Shown: positions 46,467 through 55,751 of the stretch, piece after piece
Numbering within the stretch: position 1 is the first letter of the stretch
Layout of the letters: every line of letters starts with the position of its first letter
From: Flavobacteriaceae bacterium
Lineage (GTDB): Bacteria > Bacteroidota > Bacteroidia > Flavobacteriales > Flavobacteriaceae
DNA length: 62,296 bases
Assembly (NCBI GenBank): GCA_029938265.1
Contig: JAOZVI010000003.1
Span: forward strand, 1-62,296
Direction of reading: 5' to 3'
Translations under genes and position numbers: made by a program
The notes under the pieces: model-generated
What the model saw: the letters and a program-made list of their open reading frames with translations, nothing else
What the model was told of the DNA's origin: nothing
Databases searched by the model: none

Positions 46467-48089
46467 TTATAATTTTGGTCCGGCAGCTACTAAAGCTTTT
46501 CCTTCGTCATTATCAGTATATTTATCAAAGTTTTTAATAAATAATTCAGCCAATTCATTTGCTTTTGAATACCATTCTTTTGAATCTTTATAGGTATCCC
46601 TTGGATCTAGAATTTTGTCATTAACTTCCTCTAATGAGGTTGGTATTTCTAAGTTAAAAATCGGTAAAATTTTAGTTTTAGACTTCTCAATAGATCCATC
46701 TAAAATACGATCAATAATTGCTCTGGTGTTATGGATTTTAATACGATTGCCGGTACCATTCCATCCAGTATTTACTAAATATGCTTCAGCTCCGTGAGCT
46801 TCCATTTTTCTTACTAATTCTTCACCATATTTTGTAGGATGTAATGATAAGAATGCTTCACCAAAACAAGCAGAGAAAGTAGGTTGTGGAGAAGTTACAC
46901 CACGTTCTGTACCAGCTAATTTTGCTGTAAATCCTGATAGGAAATGATATTTAGCTTGTTCCATTGTTAATTTTGCAACAGGAGGCATTACGCCAAAAGC
47001 ATCAGCAGTTAAGAAAATAATTTTATTTGCATGTCCTGCTCTTGATTTTGGTTTAATAATATTTTCTATATGATAAATCGGATAAGAAACACGCGTATTT
47101 TGAGTTACCGAAACATCTGTAAAATCAATTATACCATCTTTGTCGACAGTTACATTTTCAAGAAGTGCATCACGTCTTATAGCACCATAAATATCCGGTT
47201 CTTCTTCTTTGTCAAGGTTAATCGTTTTGGCATAGCATCCGCCTTCAAAATTGAATACTCCGTTATCATCCCAGCCATGTTCATCATCACCTATCAATTG
47301 GCGTTTTGGATCGGTAGAAAGTGTTGTTTTTCCTGTTCCCGAAAGTCCGAAGAAAATAGCAGTTTTACCATCTTTACCAACATTTGCAGAACAATGCATA
47401 GCTGCCATTCCTTTTAATGGAAGGTAATAGTTCATCATTGCAAAAATACCTTTCTTCATTTCGCCACCGTACCAAGATCCACCAACAACGTGCATTTTCT
47501 CAGTTAAGTTGAAAACAGTAAAATTCTCTGAATTTAAACTATGTTTTTTCCAATCTGGATTAGTAGTTTTAGATCCATTCATAGAAACGAAATCTGGCTC
47601 ACCAAAATTTGCTAATTCTTCTTCAGTAGGACGAATAAACATATTTTTTACAAAATGAGCTTGCCATGCAACTTCCATGATAAAACGAACTTTAAGACGA
47701 GAATCTTCGTTTGCACCAGCATAAGTATCCATTACAAAAAGTCTTTTCCCTGTAAGTTGTTTTGTAACAATATTTTTTAGATCATTCCATACTTCAGGAG
47801 TTGTTGGTTTATTGTCATTTGGAGATTCAGGTGAAGTCCACCACATTGTATCACGTGTTACATCATCTTTAACAATAAATTTATCTTTAGGCGAACGTCC
47901 GGTGAAAACTCCTGTCATTACATTAACAGCATCCAATTCGGTTAGTTGTCCTTTTTCAAAACCTACGAGGCTTGGTTTCATTTCTTCCTTAAAAAGTTGT
48001 TCATAAGAAGGATTGTGGATTATTTCTTTAATATCCTTTATTCCTAATTTATTTAAAGATGAAATGATTTTTGCGTTTTTATTTTCCAT
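46467..48089 (-). CDS. pckA: Phosphoenolpyruvate carboxykinase (ATP)
   Basis: Converts oxaloacetate to PEP for gluconeogenesis. The kinase-type P-loop [13 protein letters not shown] lies near residues 249-261, the metal-binding [18 protein letters not shown] near 268-285, and ITGRSPKDK-like [11 protein letters not shown] near 63-73. The length of 540 residues fits the ATP-dependent type. It is a single-gene unit with its own terminator; the upstream region holds a GC-rich palindromic element. Confidence 0.97.
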   Translation of the reverse strand: MENKNAKIISSLNKLGIKDIKEIIHNPSYEQLFKEEMKPSLVGFEKGQLTELDAVNVMTGVFTGRSPKDKFIVKDDVTRDTMWWTSPESPNDNKPTTPEVWNDLKNIVTKQLTGKRLFVMDTYAGANEDSRLKVRFIMEVAWQAHFVKNMFIRPTEEELANFGEPDFVSMNGSKTTNPDWKKHSLNSENFTVFNLTEKMHVVGGSWYGGEMKKGIFAMMNYYLPLKGMAAMHCSANVGKDGKTAIFFGLSGTGKTTLSTDPKRQLIGDDEHGWDDNGVFNFEGGCYAKTINLDKEEEPDIYGAIRRDALLENVTVDKDGIIDFTDVSVTQNTRVSYPIYHIENIIKPKSRAGHANKIIFLTADAFGVMPPVAKLTMEQAKYHFLSGFTAKLAGTERGVTSPQPTFSACFGEAFLSLHPTKYGEELVRKMEAHGAEAYLVNTGWNGTGNRIKIHNTRAIIDRILDGSIEKSKTKILPIFNLEIPTSLEEVNDKILDPRDTYKDSKEWYSKANELAELFIKNFDKYTDNDEGKALVAAGPKL

Positions 48090-48285
48090 TTTATTTATTT
48101 TATCTAAGTTGATTTTTTAAAAGTTTTACGAATTTAAGTATTTCTAATGTAATATTTAATACATTTAAATAACAAAATTCAATAATTTTTTTCTTTATTA
48201 ATTATTTATCTGTTAAAAGTAAATATTTTAAGTTTATTAGTGAAACTCAATTTTGAGGAGTTTTAAAACGAACTCAAAATATTAG

Positions 48286-48416
48286 TTGAACCCGCCAGCC
48301 GGCGTGGCAGGCTAATCCCGCTGCCTGTGCTGAACTTGTTTCAGTATCTAGCGGGATCAAGGTTAATACCTCGACCCTTGGGTCGATTCCTATAATTGGG
48401 TTCAGGGCTTGCCCTG
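48286..48416. repeat. GC-rich palindromic intergenic element
   Basis: In a very AT-rich gap of 520 bases between pckA and the DUF2007 gene lies a GC-rich block of nested inverted repeats. They are: outer TGAACCC/GGGTTCA (48287/48398); ATCCCGCT/AGCGGGAT (48315/48350) with CTGAA/TTCAG inside it; TCGACC/GGTCGA (48371/48381); and CAGGGC/GCCCTG (48403/48411). It looks like a composite of small dispersed palindromic repeats found between genes in some Bacteroidota. The rest of the gap (48090-48285 and 48417-48609) shows nothing clear. Confidence 0.7.
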
Positions 48417-48609
48417 AGGTTTAATACCATTTATTAAGGATTTTTATAAATATACTAATTTTTTTCAATTTTTTCAACCATCAATATATAGTTTTTAAAA
48501 ATAAGCTGTAATCAAATTAAAAATTATGATATCTTTTTTAAGACATAAAAATTGAAATTATTATTTTTAATTTGATAATATTCTTAAATTTATAAAAAAT
48601 GTCCGTTGT

Positions 48610-48837
48610 ATGAAAAATAGTAAAGATTCACTAACTACAATTTTGACAACCTCTTTTTCGCATGAAGTCCATATAGCAAAAACATTATTGGCCAGTAATG
48701 ATATCAATAGCTTTATTTTTGATGAAAATATTGATCTTGTTTATGGTAGAAATATTTTTGAAGGATATAAACTTAAAGTAAATTCTTTGGATGAAGAAAA
48801 AGCCAGAGAAATAATAAAGGAATTAAACTTCAGTTAG
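48610..48837 (+). CDS. DUF2007 small protein
   Basis: A 75-residue protein with the DUF2007 pattern: a strand, the helix FSHEVHIAKTLLASNDINSF, then VYGRNIFEGYKLKVNSLDEEKAREIIKEL. The fold resembles small ligand-binding or signalling domains (sometimes called putative signal transducing protein). No signal peptide. Function unknown. Confidence 0.75.
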   Translation: MKNSKDSLTTILTTSFSHEVHIAKTLLASNDINSFIFDENIDLVYGRNIFEGYKLKVNSLDEEKAREIIKELNFS

Positions 48838-48960
48838 GACTCAAGTTTTGTTTGGATTTTATGATTTTGGATAGATCAGTTAAAAATCTAACACCTCTTT
48901 TCGTTATTTTTTTAATGCAATGGTAATACTCTGATTAGAGATTAAAAAATAATGTAACTT

Positions 48961-48990
48961 TTTGTTATTATATACTTCGATTTACCTTTG
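48961..48990 (+). promoter_or_regulatory. Promoter of the saccharopine dehydrogenase-family gene
   Basis: TTTG (48961-48964), an 18-base spacer and TACCTTTG (48983-48990) match both the -33 and -7 elements of the Bacteroidota promoter. It lies 55 bases before the ATG at 49046 and is the best complete promoter seen in the window. Confidence 0.6.
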
Positions 48991-49045
48991 TTTAAAATAG
49001 GATAATTTGTAATTTCGTAAGCTTAATTTTACAAAAATTACAAAG

Positions 49046-50416
49046 ATGAATATAGTTTTGGTTATAGGAGCAGGAAGATCAGCTTCATCATTGGTAAAAT
49101 ATCTGTTAGATAAATCTGAAAAAGAAGATTTACAGGTAAGAGTAGCCGATATTTCTATTGAGAATGCTCAAAAATTAATTGGAAACCATACAAATGGTAA
49201 AGCAATTTTTCTTGATATATTTGATGAAAAAGCCAGGAAAGATGAAATAAAGAATTCAGATATTGTCATTTCAATGCTTCCTGCAAGATTTCATATGGAA
49301 GTTGTAAAAGACTGTCTTGAATTCAGTAAGAATTTAGTTACAGCTTCTTATATTTCTAAAGAACTTAAAGAATTAGATAAAGAAGTAAAAGCCAAAGGTT
49401 TGGTTTTTATGAATGAGATAGGTCTTGATCCTGGGATTGATCACATGAGTGCTATGCAAGTTATTGACAGGATTAAGGATAAAGGAGGTAAAATGATTCT
49501 TTTTGAATCGTTTACCGGAGGTTTAGTAGCTCCTGAAAGTGATAATAATCTATGGAATTATAAATTTACATGGAATCCTAGAAATGTAGTTGTTGCAGGT
49601 CAGGGAGGTGTAGCAAAATTTATTCAGGAAGGGAGGTATAAATATATTCCTTATCAGAAATTATTTCGTAGAACCGAATTTTTAGAAATTGAAGATTATG
49701 GGCGATTTGAAGCATTAGCCAATCGTGATTCTTTAAAATATAGAGAAATTTATGGTTTAGAGAATATATTGACCCTATATCGTGGTACCATCCGAAAAGT
49801 TGGATTTAGTAGAGCGTGGAATGTTTTTGTTCAATTAGGAATGACAGATGATAGTTATGTGATGGAAGGATCAGAAAATATGAGTTATCGTGATTTTACT
49901 AATTCGTTTTTGTCTTATAATCCTTATGATTCAGTTGAACTTAAATTCCGCCATTGTTTAAAAATTGATCATGATGATATTATTTGGGATAAATTATTAG
50001 AACTGGATCTATTTAATGGTGAAAAAAAAGTAGGATTAAAAGATGCAACACCTGCACAAATATTGCAAAAGATATTAATGGATAGTTGGACCCTGGAAGA
50101 AGATGACAAAGATATGATTGTTATGTATCATAAATTTGGATATGAATTGGATGGAAAGAAAAAACAAATAGAATCAAACATGGTGGTTATTGGTGATGAT
50201 CAAACTTATACAGCCATGGCCAAAACAGTAGGCTTACCGGTTGCTATTGCAACCTTAAAAATTTTAAAAGGTGAAATTAAAACTCCAGGTGTACAATTGC
50301 CAATTACTAAAGAAGTTTATGAGCCAATTTTAAAAGAATTAGAAGATTACGGTATTCATTTTAAAGAAAATGAAGTGGTTTATTTAGGATATAACCCTAT
50401 AAATAGAAAGGGTTAG
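49046..50416 (+). CDS. Saccharopine dehydrogenase-family oxidoreductase
   Basis: A 456-residue NAD(P)-binding enzyme. The Rossmann motif VIGAGRSASSL is at residues 6-16, MNEIGLDPGIDHMSA (about 126-140) is the substrate-domain entry typical of the family, and the C-terminal domain (from about residue 130) is complete. It could act in lysine degradation or in a polyamine pathway (carboxynorspermidine-like). The family alone does not decide which. Confidence 0.83.
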   Translation: MNIVLVIGAGRSASSLVKYLLDKSEKEDLQVRVADISIENAQKLIGNHTNGKAIFLDIFDEKARKDEIKNSDIVISMLPARFHMEVVKDCLEFSKNLVTASYISKELKELDKEVKAKGLVFMNEIGLDPGIDHMSAMQVIDRIKDKGGKMILFESFTGGLVAPESDNNLWNYKFTWNPRNVVVAGQGGVAKFIQEGRYKYIPYQKLFRRTEFLEIEDYGRFEALANRDSLKYREIYGLENILTLYRGTIRKVGFSRAWNVFVQLGMTDDSYVMEGSENMSYRDFTNSFLSYNPYDSVELKFRHCLKIDHDDIIWDKLLELDLFNGEKKVGLKDATPAQILQKILMDSWTLEEDDKDMIVMYHKFGYELDGKKKQIESNMVVIGDDQTYTAMAKTVGLPVAIATLKILKGEIKTPGVQLPITKEVYEPILKELEDYGIHFKENEVVYLGYNPINRKG

Positions 50417-50544
50417 ATATAATGATTTAGATACCTTGTTGAATAATACCCAAAAAGTTTCATTTATTTTTTAAACTTGCCCAATAACCATATTTTAACT
50501 GAAATATTGTTTATTTACTTTTTATTTGTGTTTCATATAATAGA

Positions 50545-50880
50545 TTGAGTGCTAAAGCAATTTTTAGGTTAAATATTTATGATATTGAAAAAGGGAAATC
50601 AGGTAAAAATCTATTAAAAGATAATATTATTATCCCTGTTGATGCTAAACAAACCGGTGTGATTTCTGTTGATCTCAAAAAATATAATATTATTTTAAAA
50701 GACGATGTTATTGTTACTTTAGAATGGGTAGAGAATAAAGGTGAGAATTATAAGGGAGAAGCCATATTCTTTTCACTTGGCGTATTAACAAGTGGCACGT
50801 ATCACAAAGAATCAAGTCAGGGTAAAATGAAGAAATTAAAAGGAATGGGTGTTGGTTATAATTTTAATGTTAGGCATTAG
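50545..50880 (+). pseudogene. C-terminal fragment of a surface protein of the carboxypeptidase-regulatory-domain type
   Basis: A 111-codon frame opening with TTG and no recognisable ribosome-binding site; the frame continues open upstream only to a TGA at 50500. The sequence (FRLNIYDIEKGKSGKNLL, VDLKKYNIILKDDVIVTLEW, MGVGYNFNVRH) resembles the last domain of larger flavobacterial exported proteins that begin with a carboxypeptidase-regulatory-like domain. Signal peptide and the rest are missing, so I read it as a relic. It could be a small expressed protein if the TTG is used. Confidence 0.55.
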
Positions 50881-51621
50881 TTATAGTTTCAAATAAAAAT
50901 CCTTTACTAAATTTTTATATTCTTCGGTATAGATATGTCTTTTGATCTCAATAGCTAACTCGTTAATTAAGGGTTTTGATCTGGTAAAACTTAATTGTAA
51001 AAGAGATCTTTTAAAATCTGTTTTTATATTACCCTTAACCCTTGTGATTCTGTAAGGAAATAGATTATTGATCTTAGCTTTATTTAAAAAAGTTTTTTCC
51101 TCACTGTTTGGAATGATAAAAGCGCAAGTTCCTTTTTTAGATAATAATTTCGCTGTAGCGGAAAGTAATTCTTCAAAAGATAAAGTTTTAGTGTGTCTGG
51201 CAGTAGCTCTTTTTTGTTCAACATCTTTATATGTGTCATTATAAAACGGAGGATTGGAAATGATCAGGTTATATTTTTCATCTATTTCATTTGCAAATTC
51301 CTGTAAAGAAGTATGGTAACAAAATAAACGATCTCCCCAATCGCTATTTTCAAAATTATTTACGGCTTGTTCGTAAGCATTGGGTTCAATTTCTAAAGCA
51401 TCAATAATCTCACAATCAGTTCTTTGTGCAAGCTGTAAGGCAATAAGTCCTGTTCCTGTTCCAATATCAAGAATACTATTGATTTTTTTATCTAAATCAA
51501 CCCAAGCACCTAATAAAACACCATCTGTTCCAACTTTCATAGCTGTTTTATCCTGCTTAATTGTAAATTCTTTAAACTGGAATGGTTTGTTATTCATTTT
51601 AAAAATATTGAAAATCGACAA
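50881..51621 (-). CDS. tRNA1(Val) (adenine(37)-N6)-methyltransferase (TrmN6/YfiC)
   Basis: SAM-dependent methyltransferase of 246 residues. The SAM motif LDIGTGTGLIALQLAQR (about residues 50-66) and the amino-methyltransferase motif IISNPPFYND (about 120-129) place it in the TrmN6 group, and the N-terminal FTIKQDKTAMKVGTDGVLLGAW is the usual start region. It shares the neighbourhood of rimM and rpsP, other translation genes. An ATG at 51597 (MNNKPFQFKEF) is a plausible alternative start. Confidence 0.86.
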   Translation of the reverse strand: MSIFNIFKMNNKPFQFKEFTIKQDKTAMKVGTDGVLLGAWVDLDKKINSILDIGTGTGLIALQLAQRTDCEIIDALEIEPNAYEQAVNNFENSDWGDRLFCYHTSLQEFANEIDEKYNLIISNPPFYNDTYKDVEQKRATARHTKTLSFEELLSATAKLLSKKGTCAFIIPNSEEKTFLNKAKINNLFPYRITRVKGNIKTDFKRSLLQLSFTRSKPLINELAIEIKRHIYTEEYKNLVKDFYLKL

Positions 51622-51683
51622 ATATTGCTTGTCTAAGAATTATAATATTTAACTAACTGAATACTGAAACTGTCAACGGCCTG

Positions 51684-52211
51684 CTAATCCATATTCATTT
51701 CAATCAAACCTTCGGGAGTTTCCACAAAGACTTTCTTATTCTTTCGATCAATTTTTTTAATAAAATCATCAATCATAGGTACCAAAATTTCTTTGTCTTT
51801 ATTATCAACAACAAACAATGGCTGAGCAACTTTATCATTTACAGCAATTATTTCACCAACTTTTCCATAATTCACATCTTCTAATTCATATCCAATTACT
51901 TCGTGATAGTAAAACTTATTACCGCTTAACTCAGGTAAAAGATTTAAGGGTAGATACACTTCACTTTTTAATAATGAATCAGCATCAACTTCATTTTTAA
52001 CATCTTCAAAATCAACACGCAGTTGATTTCCTTTCTGTAAGCTACTTTTTTTGATAAAAAAAGGTAATAATTTATTATTCAGATCTAAATAAATAAATTC
52101 CAGATCTTGATATAATTCAGGTTCATCAGTATCTAGTTTAATGATTACTTCACCTTTAAAACTGTATTTTTTTACAATTTTGCCTAAATAAAAAAAATCT
52201 TTTTTTTGCAT
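51684..52211 (-). CDS. rimM: 16S rRNA processing protein RimM
   Basis: Assists maturation of the 30S head and binds protein S19. The ATG at 52211 (MQKKDFFYLGKIVKKYSFKG) is chosen over 52238 because it starts with the conserved strand and the upstream codons overlap the terminator hairpin. The C-terminal PRC-barrel part includes YHEVIGYELEDVNYGKVGEI and the end LVPMIDDFIKKID. It follows rpsP, as in many bacteria, but a terminator lies between. Confidence 0.92.
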   Translation of the reverse strand: MQKKDFFYLGKIVKKYSFKGEVIIKLDTDEPELYQDLEFIYLDLNNKLLPFFIKKSSLQKGNQLRVDFEDVKNEVDADSLLKSEVYLPLNLLPELSGNKFYYHEVIGYELEDVNYGKVGEIIAVNDKVAQPLFVVDNKDKEILVPMIDDFIKKIDRKNKKVFVETPEGLIEMNMD

Positions 52212-52223
52212 AGTTTTTAAAAT

Positions 52224-52252
52224 AAAAAAACCTGACAATATTTGTCAGGTTT
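52224..52252 (-). terminator. Terminator between rpsP and rimM
   Basis: AAACCTGACA / TGTCAGGTTT forms a 10-base stem with a 5-base loop; on the minus strand it is followed by T residues. It sits 26 bases after the rpsP stop and 13 before the rimM start, so it can lower readthrough from rpsP into rimM. Confidence 0.85.
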
Positions 52253-52277
52253 CAAAGTTATGAAAAAAGTTGAAGAC

Positions 52278-52865
52278 TTATTTTTCCTCATCTTTTGCTT
52301 GCTCAACAACATCATCTATTGTTTGTGGTGCTTCTTCTTCAGGAGCTTCTTTTGCTTTAGCGGCTTTTTCTTCAGCAGCTTTAGCATCAGCAGCAGCTTT
52401 TACAGCTTCATTTTCAGCTTCTTCAACAGCATTTTTACGACTTTCGTTGATCTCCTTTTCAGCTTTTAAAACTTTTGCATTGGCATCATCTTTAGCTTTG
52501 GCTAAATCAGATTTTTGCTTTTCAATTTTTGCTTCTTTTTCTTCTAACCAAGCTTTAAATTTTTCTTCAGCTTGCTCTTCCGTTATTGCTCCTTTACGAA
52601 TACCACCTAAAAGATGATTTTTTAACATTGCACCTTTGTAACTCAAAATTGCTTTTGCAGTATCTGTTGGTTGTGCACCGTTTTGTAACCATTCAACTGT
52701 TCCATCAATGTTTAGGTCGATAGTTGCAGGGTTAGTGTTTGGATTGTAAGTCCCAAGTTTTTCTAGCATTCTACCGTCACGTTTTGAACGTCCATCAGCA
52801 GCTACTATCCAATAAAAAGGTTTTCCTTTTTTACCGTGTCTTTGTAATCTAATTTTTACTGGCAT
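52278..52865 (-). CDS. rpsP: Ribosomal protein S16 with Ala/Glu/Lys-rich extension
   Basis: The first 80 residues or so are standard S16 ([54 protein letters not shown]). About 110 further residues form a charged helical tail rich in Ala, Glu and Lys, ending in an acidic stretch. Such extensions are common in Bacteroidota S16. The tail is probably exposed on the ribosome surface; its role is unknown. Confidence 0.95.
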   Translation of the reverse strand: MPVKIRLQRHGKKGKPFYWIVAADGRSKRDGRMLEKLGTYNPNTNPATIDLNIDGTVEWLQNGAQPTDTAKAILSYKGAMLKNHLLGGIRKGAITEEQAEEKFKAWLEEKEAKIEKQKSDLAKAKDDANAKVLKAEKEINESRKNAVEEAENEAVKAAADAKAAEEKAAKAKEAPEEEAPQTIDDVVEQAKDEEK

Positions 52866-52913
52866 TTTTGTTAATTTTTAAGGTACTCGACCTTGGTTAT
52901 TAATTTAAGTTTG

Positions 52914-52921
52914 CAAAGATA
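52914..52921 (-). promoter_or_regulatory. Candidate -7 box for rpsP
   Basis: The minus strand reads TATCTTTG, matching TAnnTTTG, 49 bases upstream of the rpsP ATG. Confidence 0.4.
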
Positions 52922-52961
52922 CTGAGTTTATTTTAAATGCCGTATCCTAATTGAAGAAATT

Positions 52962-53537
52962 TTATACCAAACCGGTAAAGCCTAAAAAGGCTAATGAAAG
53001 AAGCCCGGCTACCAACAAATTAATTGGAACACCTTTCATTCCTTCCGGTATATTTGCTAACTCCAATTGTTCTCGTATGCTTGCAAAGACAATTATCGCT
53101 AAGGCGAAACCTATAGAATTTGCAATGGCAAAGATAACAGCCTTTAACAAACTGGCATCTTCTAGCCCAATCGCTAAAATAGCAACACCTAAAACTGCAC
53201 AATTTGTAGTTATTAACGGTAAAAATACACCTAGTGCTTTATAAAGTGGCGGACTTACTTTTTTTAATATAATTTCTACCATTTGAACCAAAGCAGCAAT
53301 AACCAAAATAAAAGTAATGGTACGCAAATAATCTAAACCTAAAGGAATTAATATATATTGATGTAATAAATAGGATGCAATTGTAGCGATTGTCATTACA
53401 AATAATACAGCTCCCGACATGCCTACAGAAGTTGATACTTTGCTGGATACGCCTAAAAACGGACATATTCCTAAAAACTGTGCTAAAACAATATTATTAA
53501 CAAAAATAGCGGCTATTATAATGATGATATATTCCAT
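52962..53537 (-). CDS. rnfA: RNF complex subunit RnfA
   Basis: Integral membrane subunit of 191 residues with six membrane segments. The conserved cysteines lie in ICPFLGVSS (about residues 24-32) and TTNCAVLGVAI (about 110-120); in RNF/NQR complexes the matching cysteines of the A and E subunits hold an iron-sulfur centre in the membrane. Last gene of the operon, abutting rnfE. Confidence 0.95.
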   Translation of the reverse strand: MEYIIIIIAAIFVNNIVLAQFLGICPFLGVSSKVSTSVGMSGAVLFVMTIATIASYLLHQYILIPLGLDYLRTITFILVIAALVQMVEIILKKVSPPLYKALGVFLPLITTNCAVLGVAILAIGLEDASLLKAVIFAIANSIGFALAIIVFASIREQLELANIPEGMKGVPINLLVAGLLSLAFLGFTGLV

Positions 53538-54145
53538 TATGAAATTGTTTTAATTGAAATTTTATTGAATAGAACCGATAAATAAGCCAAAGCAATAAAT
53601 GCCCCAGGTGGTAGAATAAACAAAATAAAAGTATTGGCGTCTTCTGAAACAAATTTCATTTCAAAAATACTACCACTACCTAATATTTCTCTGGTAGCTC
53701 CCAAAACGGTTAATGCAATTATAAACCCGATTCCCATACCTAAGGCATCAACAATTGATGACCATAGATTGTTTTTTGAAGCAAATGATTCTGCTCTACC
53801 CAAGATCAAACAGTTTACAACAATTAATGGAATAAAAATTCCTAATTGTTCATATAAAAAAGGAATAAAAGCTTCTAAAACCATTTCTACAATGGTAACA
53901 AATGAAGCGATAATTATGATAAATGCAGGAATTCGTACTTTACTTGGAATTTGTGTTTTTATCAATGAGACCACAATATTCGACATTAATAATACAAATA
54001 AAGTTGCTACTCCCATTCCTAACCCGTTAAATGCCGACGAGGTTACGCCTAAAGTAGGACACATACCTAATAACATTATAAAAACGGGATTGTCTTTAAT
54101 AATTCCCTTTAAAAAATTTTGTTTTTGATCAATTTTTTTTGTCAT
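53537..54145 (-). CDS. rnfE: RNF complex subunit RnfE
   Basis: Membrane subunit of 202 residues, homologous to RnfA with inverted topology. It has the cysteine motifs GMCPTLGVTSSA (about 27-38) and VNCLILGRAES (about 111-121). Together with RnfA it forms the core of the ion-translocating ferredoxin:NAD oxidoreductase. It shares one base with the rnfA start. Confidence 0.95.
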   Translation of the reverse strand: MTKKIDQKQNFLKGIIKDNPVFIMLLGMCPTLGVTSSAFNGLGMGVATLFVLLMSNIVVSLIKTQIPSKVRIPAFIIIIASFVTIVEMVLEAFIPFLYEQLGIFIPLIVVNCLILGRAESFASKNNLWSSIVDALGMGIGFIIALTVLGATREILGSGSIFEMKFVSEDANTFILFILPPGAFIALAYLSVLFNKISIKTIS

Positions 54146-54165
54146 AATGGTTTACACTTTAATGA

Positions 54166-54738
54166 TCATTTATTTTTTATAAACTCATCATATGCTAGTT
54201 GAGTTGCTTCTCCAAAAGCTCTTGAAGTAATTGTTGAACCGGTTATTGCATCAACTTCTCCTCCGTCTTTTGTTACTTTTAAATTAAAAGATGAAGGGTC
54301 TTTTCCTCTAAACTGTTTTAAAAATTTTTCGTCTTTCATTTTTGTACCCAAACCCGGTGTCTCTTTTTGTTCCAGTACTGCAATATTTTGTATTTGTCCG
54401 TCAGGATTAAATCCTACCATAATTTTTATCAATCCGCTAAAGCCTTTATTTGAAGAGCCAACTACAGCGCTACCAACAAATTCATTATTTAAAAGAGCTG
54501 TATAAATTTCAATACTATCTTTAACTTTATCAGATTTTATTAATTTCTTTTCTGCTACAGGATTGTTATCAAATGCAGGTAATACGAGTTTTAAAGCATT
54601 TATTTTACGTTCTAATTTAGCTTTAGCTTTTGGACCTTTGGTAAGATCATTAACAAATCCCAATGAAAATCCGGCAACAATTGTGATTACCATAAGGGAT
54701 AAGACCATATTTATAAATGTTGATTCTTTTTTACGCAT
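54166..54738 (-). CDS. rnfG: RNF complex subunit RnfG
   Basis: A 190-residue subunit with one N-terminal membrane anchor and an extracytoplasmic FMN domain. TGSTITSRAF (about residues 169-178) carries the Thr that is esterified to FMN by ApbE in this family, and QKETPGLGTKM (about 127-137) is also conserved. ApbE itself is not in the window. Confidence 0.93.
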   Translation of the reverse strand: MRKKESTFINMVLSLMVITIVAGFSLGFVNDLTKGPKAKAKLERKINALKLVLPAFDNNPVAEKKLIKSDKVKDSIEIYTALLNNEFVGSAVVGSSNKGFSGLIKIMVGFNPDGQIQNIAVLEQKETPGLGTKMKDEKFLKQFRGKDPSSFNLKVTKDGGEVDAITGSTITSRAFGEATQLAYDEFIKNK

Positions 54739-54740
54739 AG

Positions 54741-55751
54741 CTACATTATTTTTGATTTTATTTTTGAACCAAATCTACGGGGTTTAAAATATTTATTGAT
54801 CAATGGAACAAAAGCATTCATTATTATAATTGCAAATGAAACACCTTCCGGATATGCACCAAATAACCTAATAACAACTGTGATCAAACCTATACCAAAG
54901 GCAAAGATCACCATTCCTTTTTTTGTCATAGGGCTTGTAACCAAATCGGTAGCCATAAAAAATGCACCTAAAATTGCACCACCAGAAAGAAGATGAATTA
55001 ATGGATTAGCATATTGCTCTGGATTGATCATCCAAAAGATTCCTGTAATTACAGACATTGTAAAAAGCATGGTTACAGGTATATGCCAGGTAATTACTTT
55101 TTTATATATCAAGTATAAACCGCCAATAAGTAATGCTATTATTGACATTTCTCCTAATGATCCTCCGGTAAATCCTAAGAACATATCGAGATTATTAGGA
55201 ATTTTACTGCTAAGATCTGTCATCGTTTCTCCAAATTGTAACCCTTCTTTTATAATTCCTAAAGGTGTTGCTCCGGTAACCGCATCAGCAATTTTTATTT
55301 GATTTTCAAGAGCTGTTGGCCACATGGTCATTTGAACAGGAAATGAGATCAATAAAAATACCCGTCCGACCAATGCCGGGTTAAAAATGTTGAATCCTAA
55401 TCCGCCAAATGACATTTTTGCGACTCCAATTGCGACTAAACTTCCAACAATTATCATCCAGATAGGTAGATTTGAAGGTAAATTAAAGGCTAATAAAATG
55501 CCGGTTAATAAAGCAGAACCATCATTTATTGTTACAGCAGCTTTTAATAGATATTTTTGAATTAAATACTCAAATAATAAACAAGATATTACAGCAACTG
55601 CTGTTACAATTAAGGCTCCTATTCCAAATACATATAAGGATACTAAAAAAGCAGGAATTAATGCAATAACCACATCATACATTAATTTTTTTGATGTTCT
55701 GTCTGAATGCACATGTGGTGATGCTGATATGATAATTGGTTTTGTACTCAT
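54741..55751 (-). CDS. rnfD: RNF complex subunit RnfD
   Basis: Polytopic membrane subunit of 336 residues. DAVTGATPLG (about residues 158-167) contains the Thr that binds FMN covalently, as in RnfD and NqrB. The start HVHSDRTSKKLMYDVV (about 13-28) is typical. It overlaps the stop of rnfC by 4 bases. Confidence 0.94.
   Translation of the reverse strand: MSTKPIIISASPHVHSDRTSKKLMYDVVIALIPAFLVSLYVFGIGALIVTAVAVISCLLFEYLIQKYLLKAAVTINDGSALLTGILLAFNLPSNLPIWMIIVGSLVAIGVAKMSFGGLGFNIFNPALVGRVFLLISFPVQMTMWPTALENQIKIADAVTGATPLGIIKEGLQFGETMTDLSSKIPNNLDMFLGFTGGSLGEMSIIALLIGGLYLIYKKVITWHIPVTMLFTMSVITGIFWMINPEQYANPLIHLLSGGAILGAFFMATDLVTSPMTKKGMVIFAFGIGLITVVIRLFGAYPEGVSFAIIIMNAFVPLINKYFKPRRFGSKIKSKIM

Noticed and set aside
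53634-54128. Long plus-strand frame of 164 codons
   Set aside because: It is a shadow of rnfE on the opposite strand, which matches its family along the full length; the same holds for other antisense frames over ftsZ, rnfC, rnfD and ilvC.
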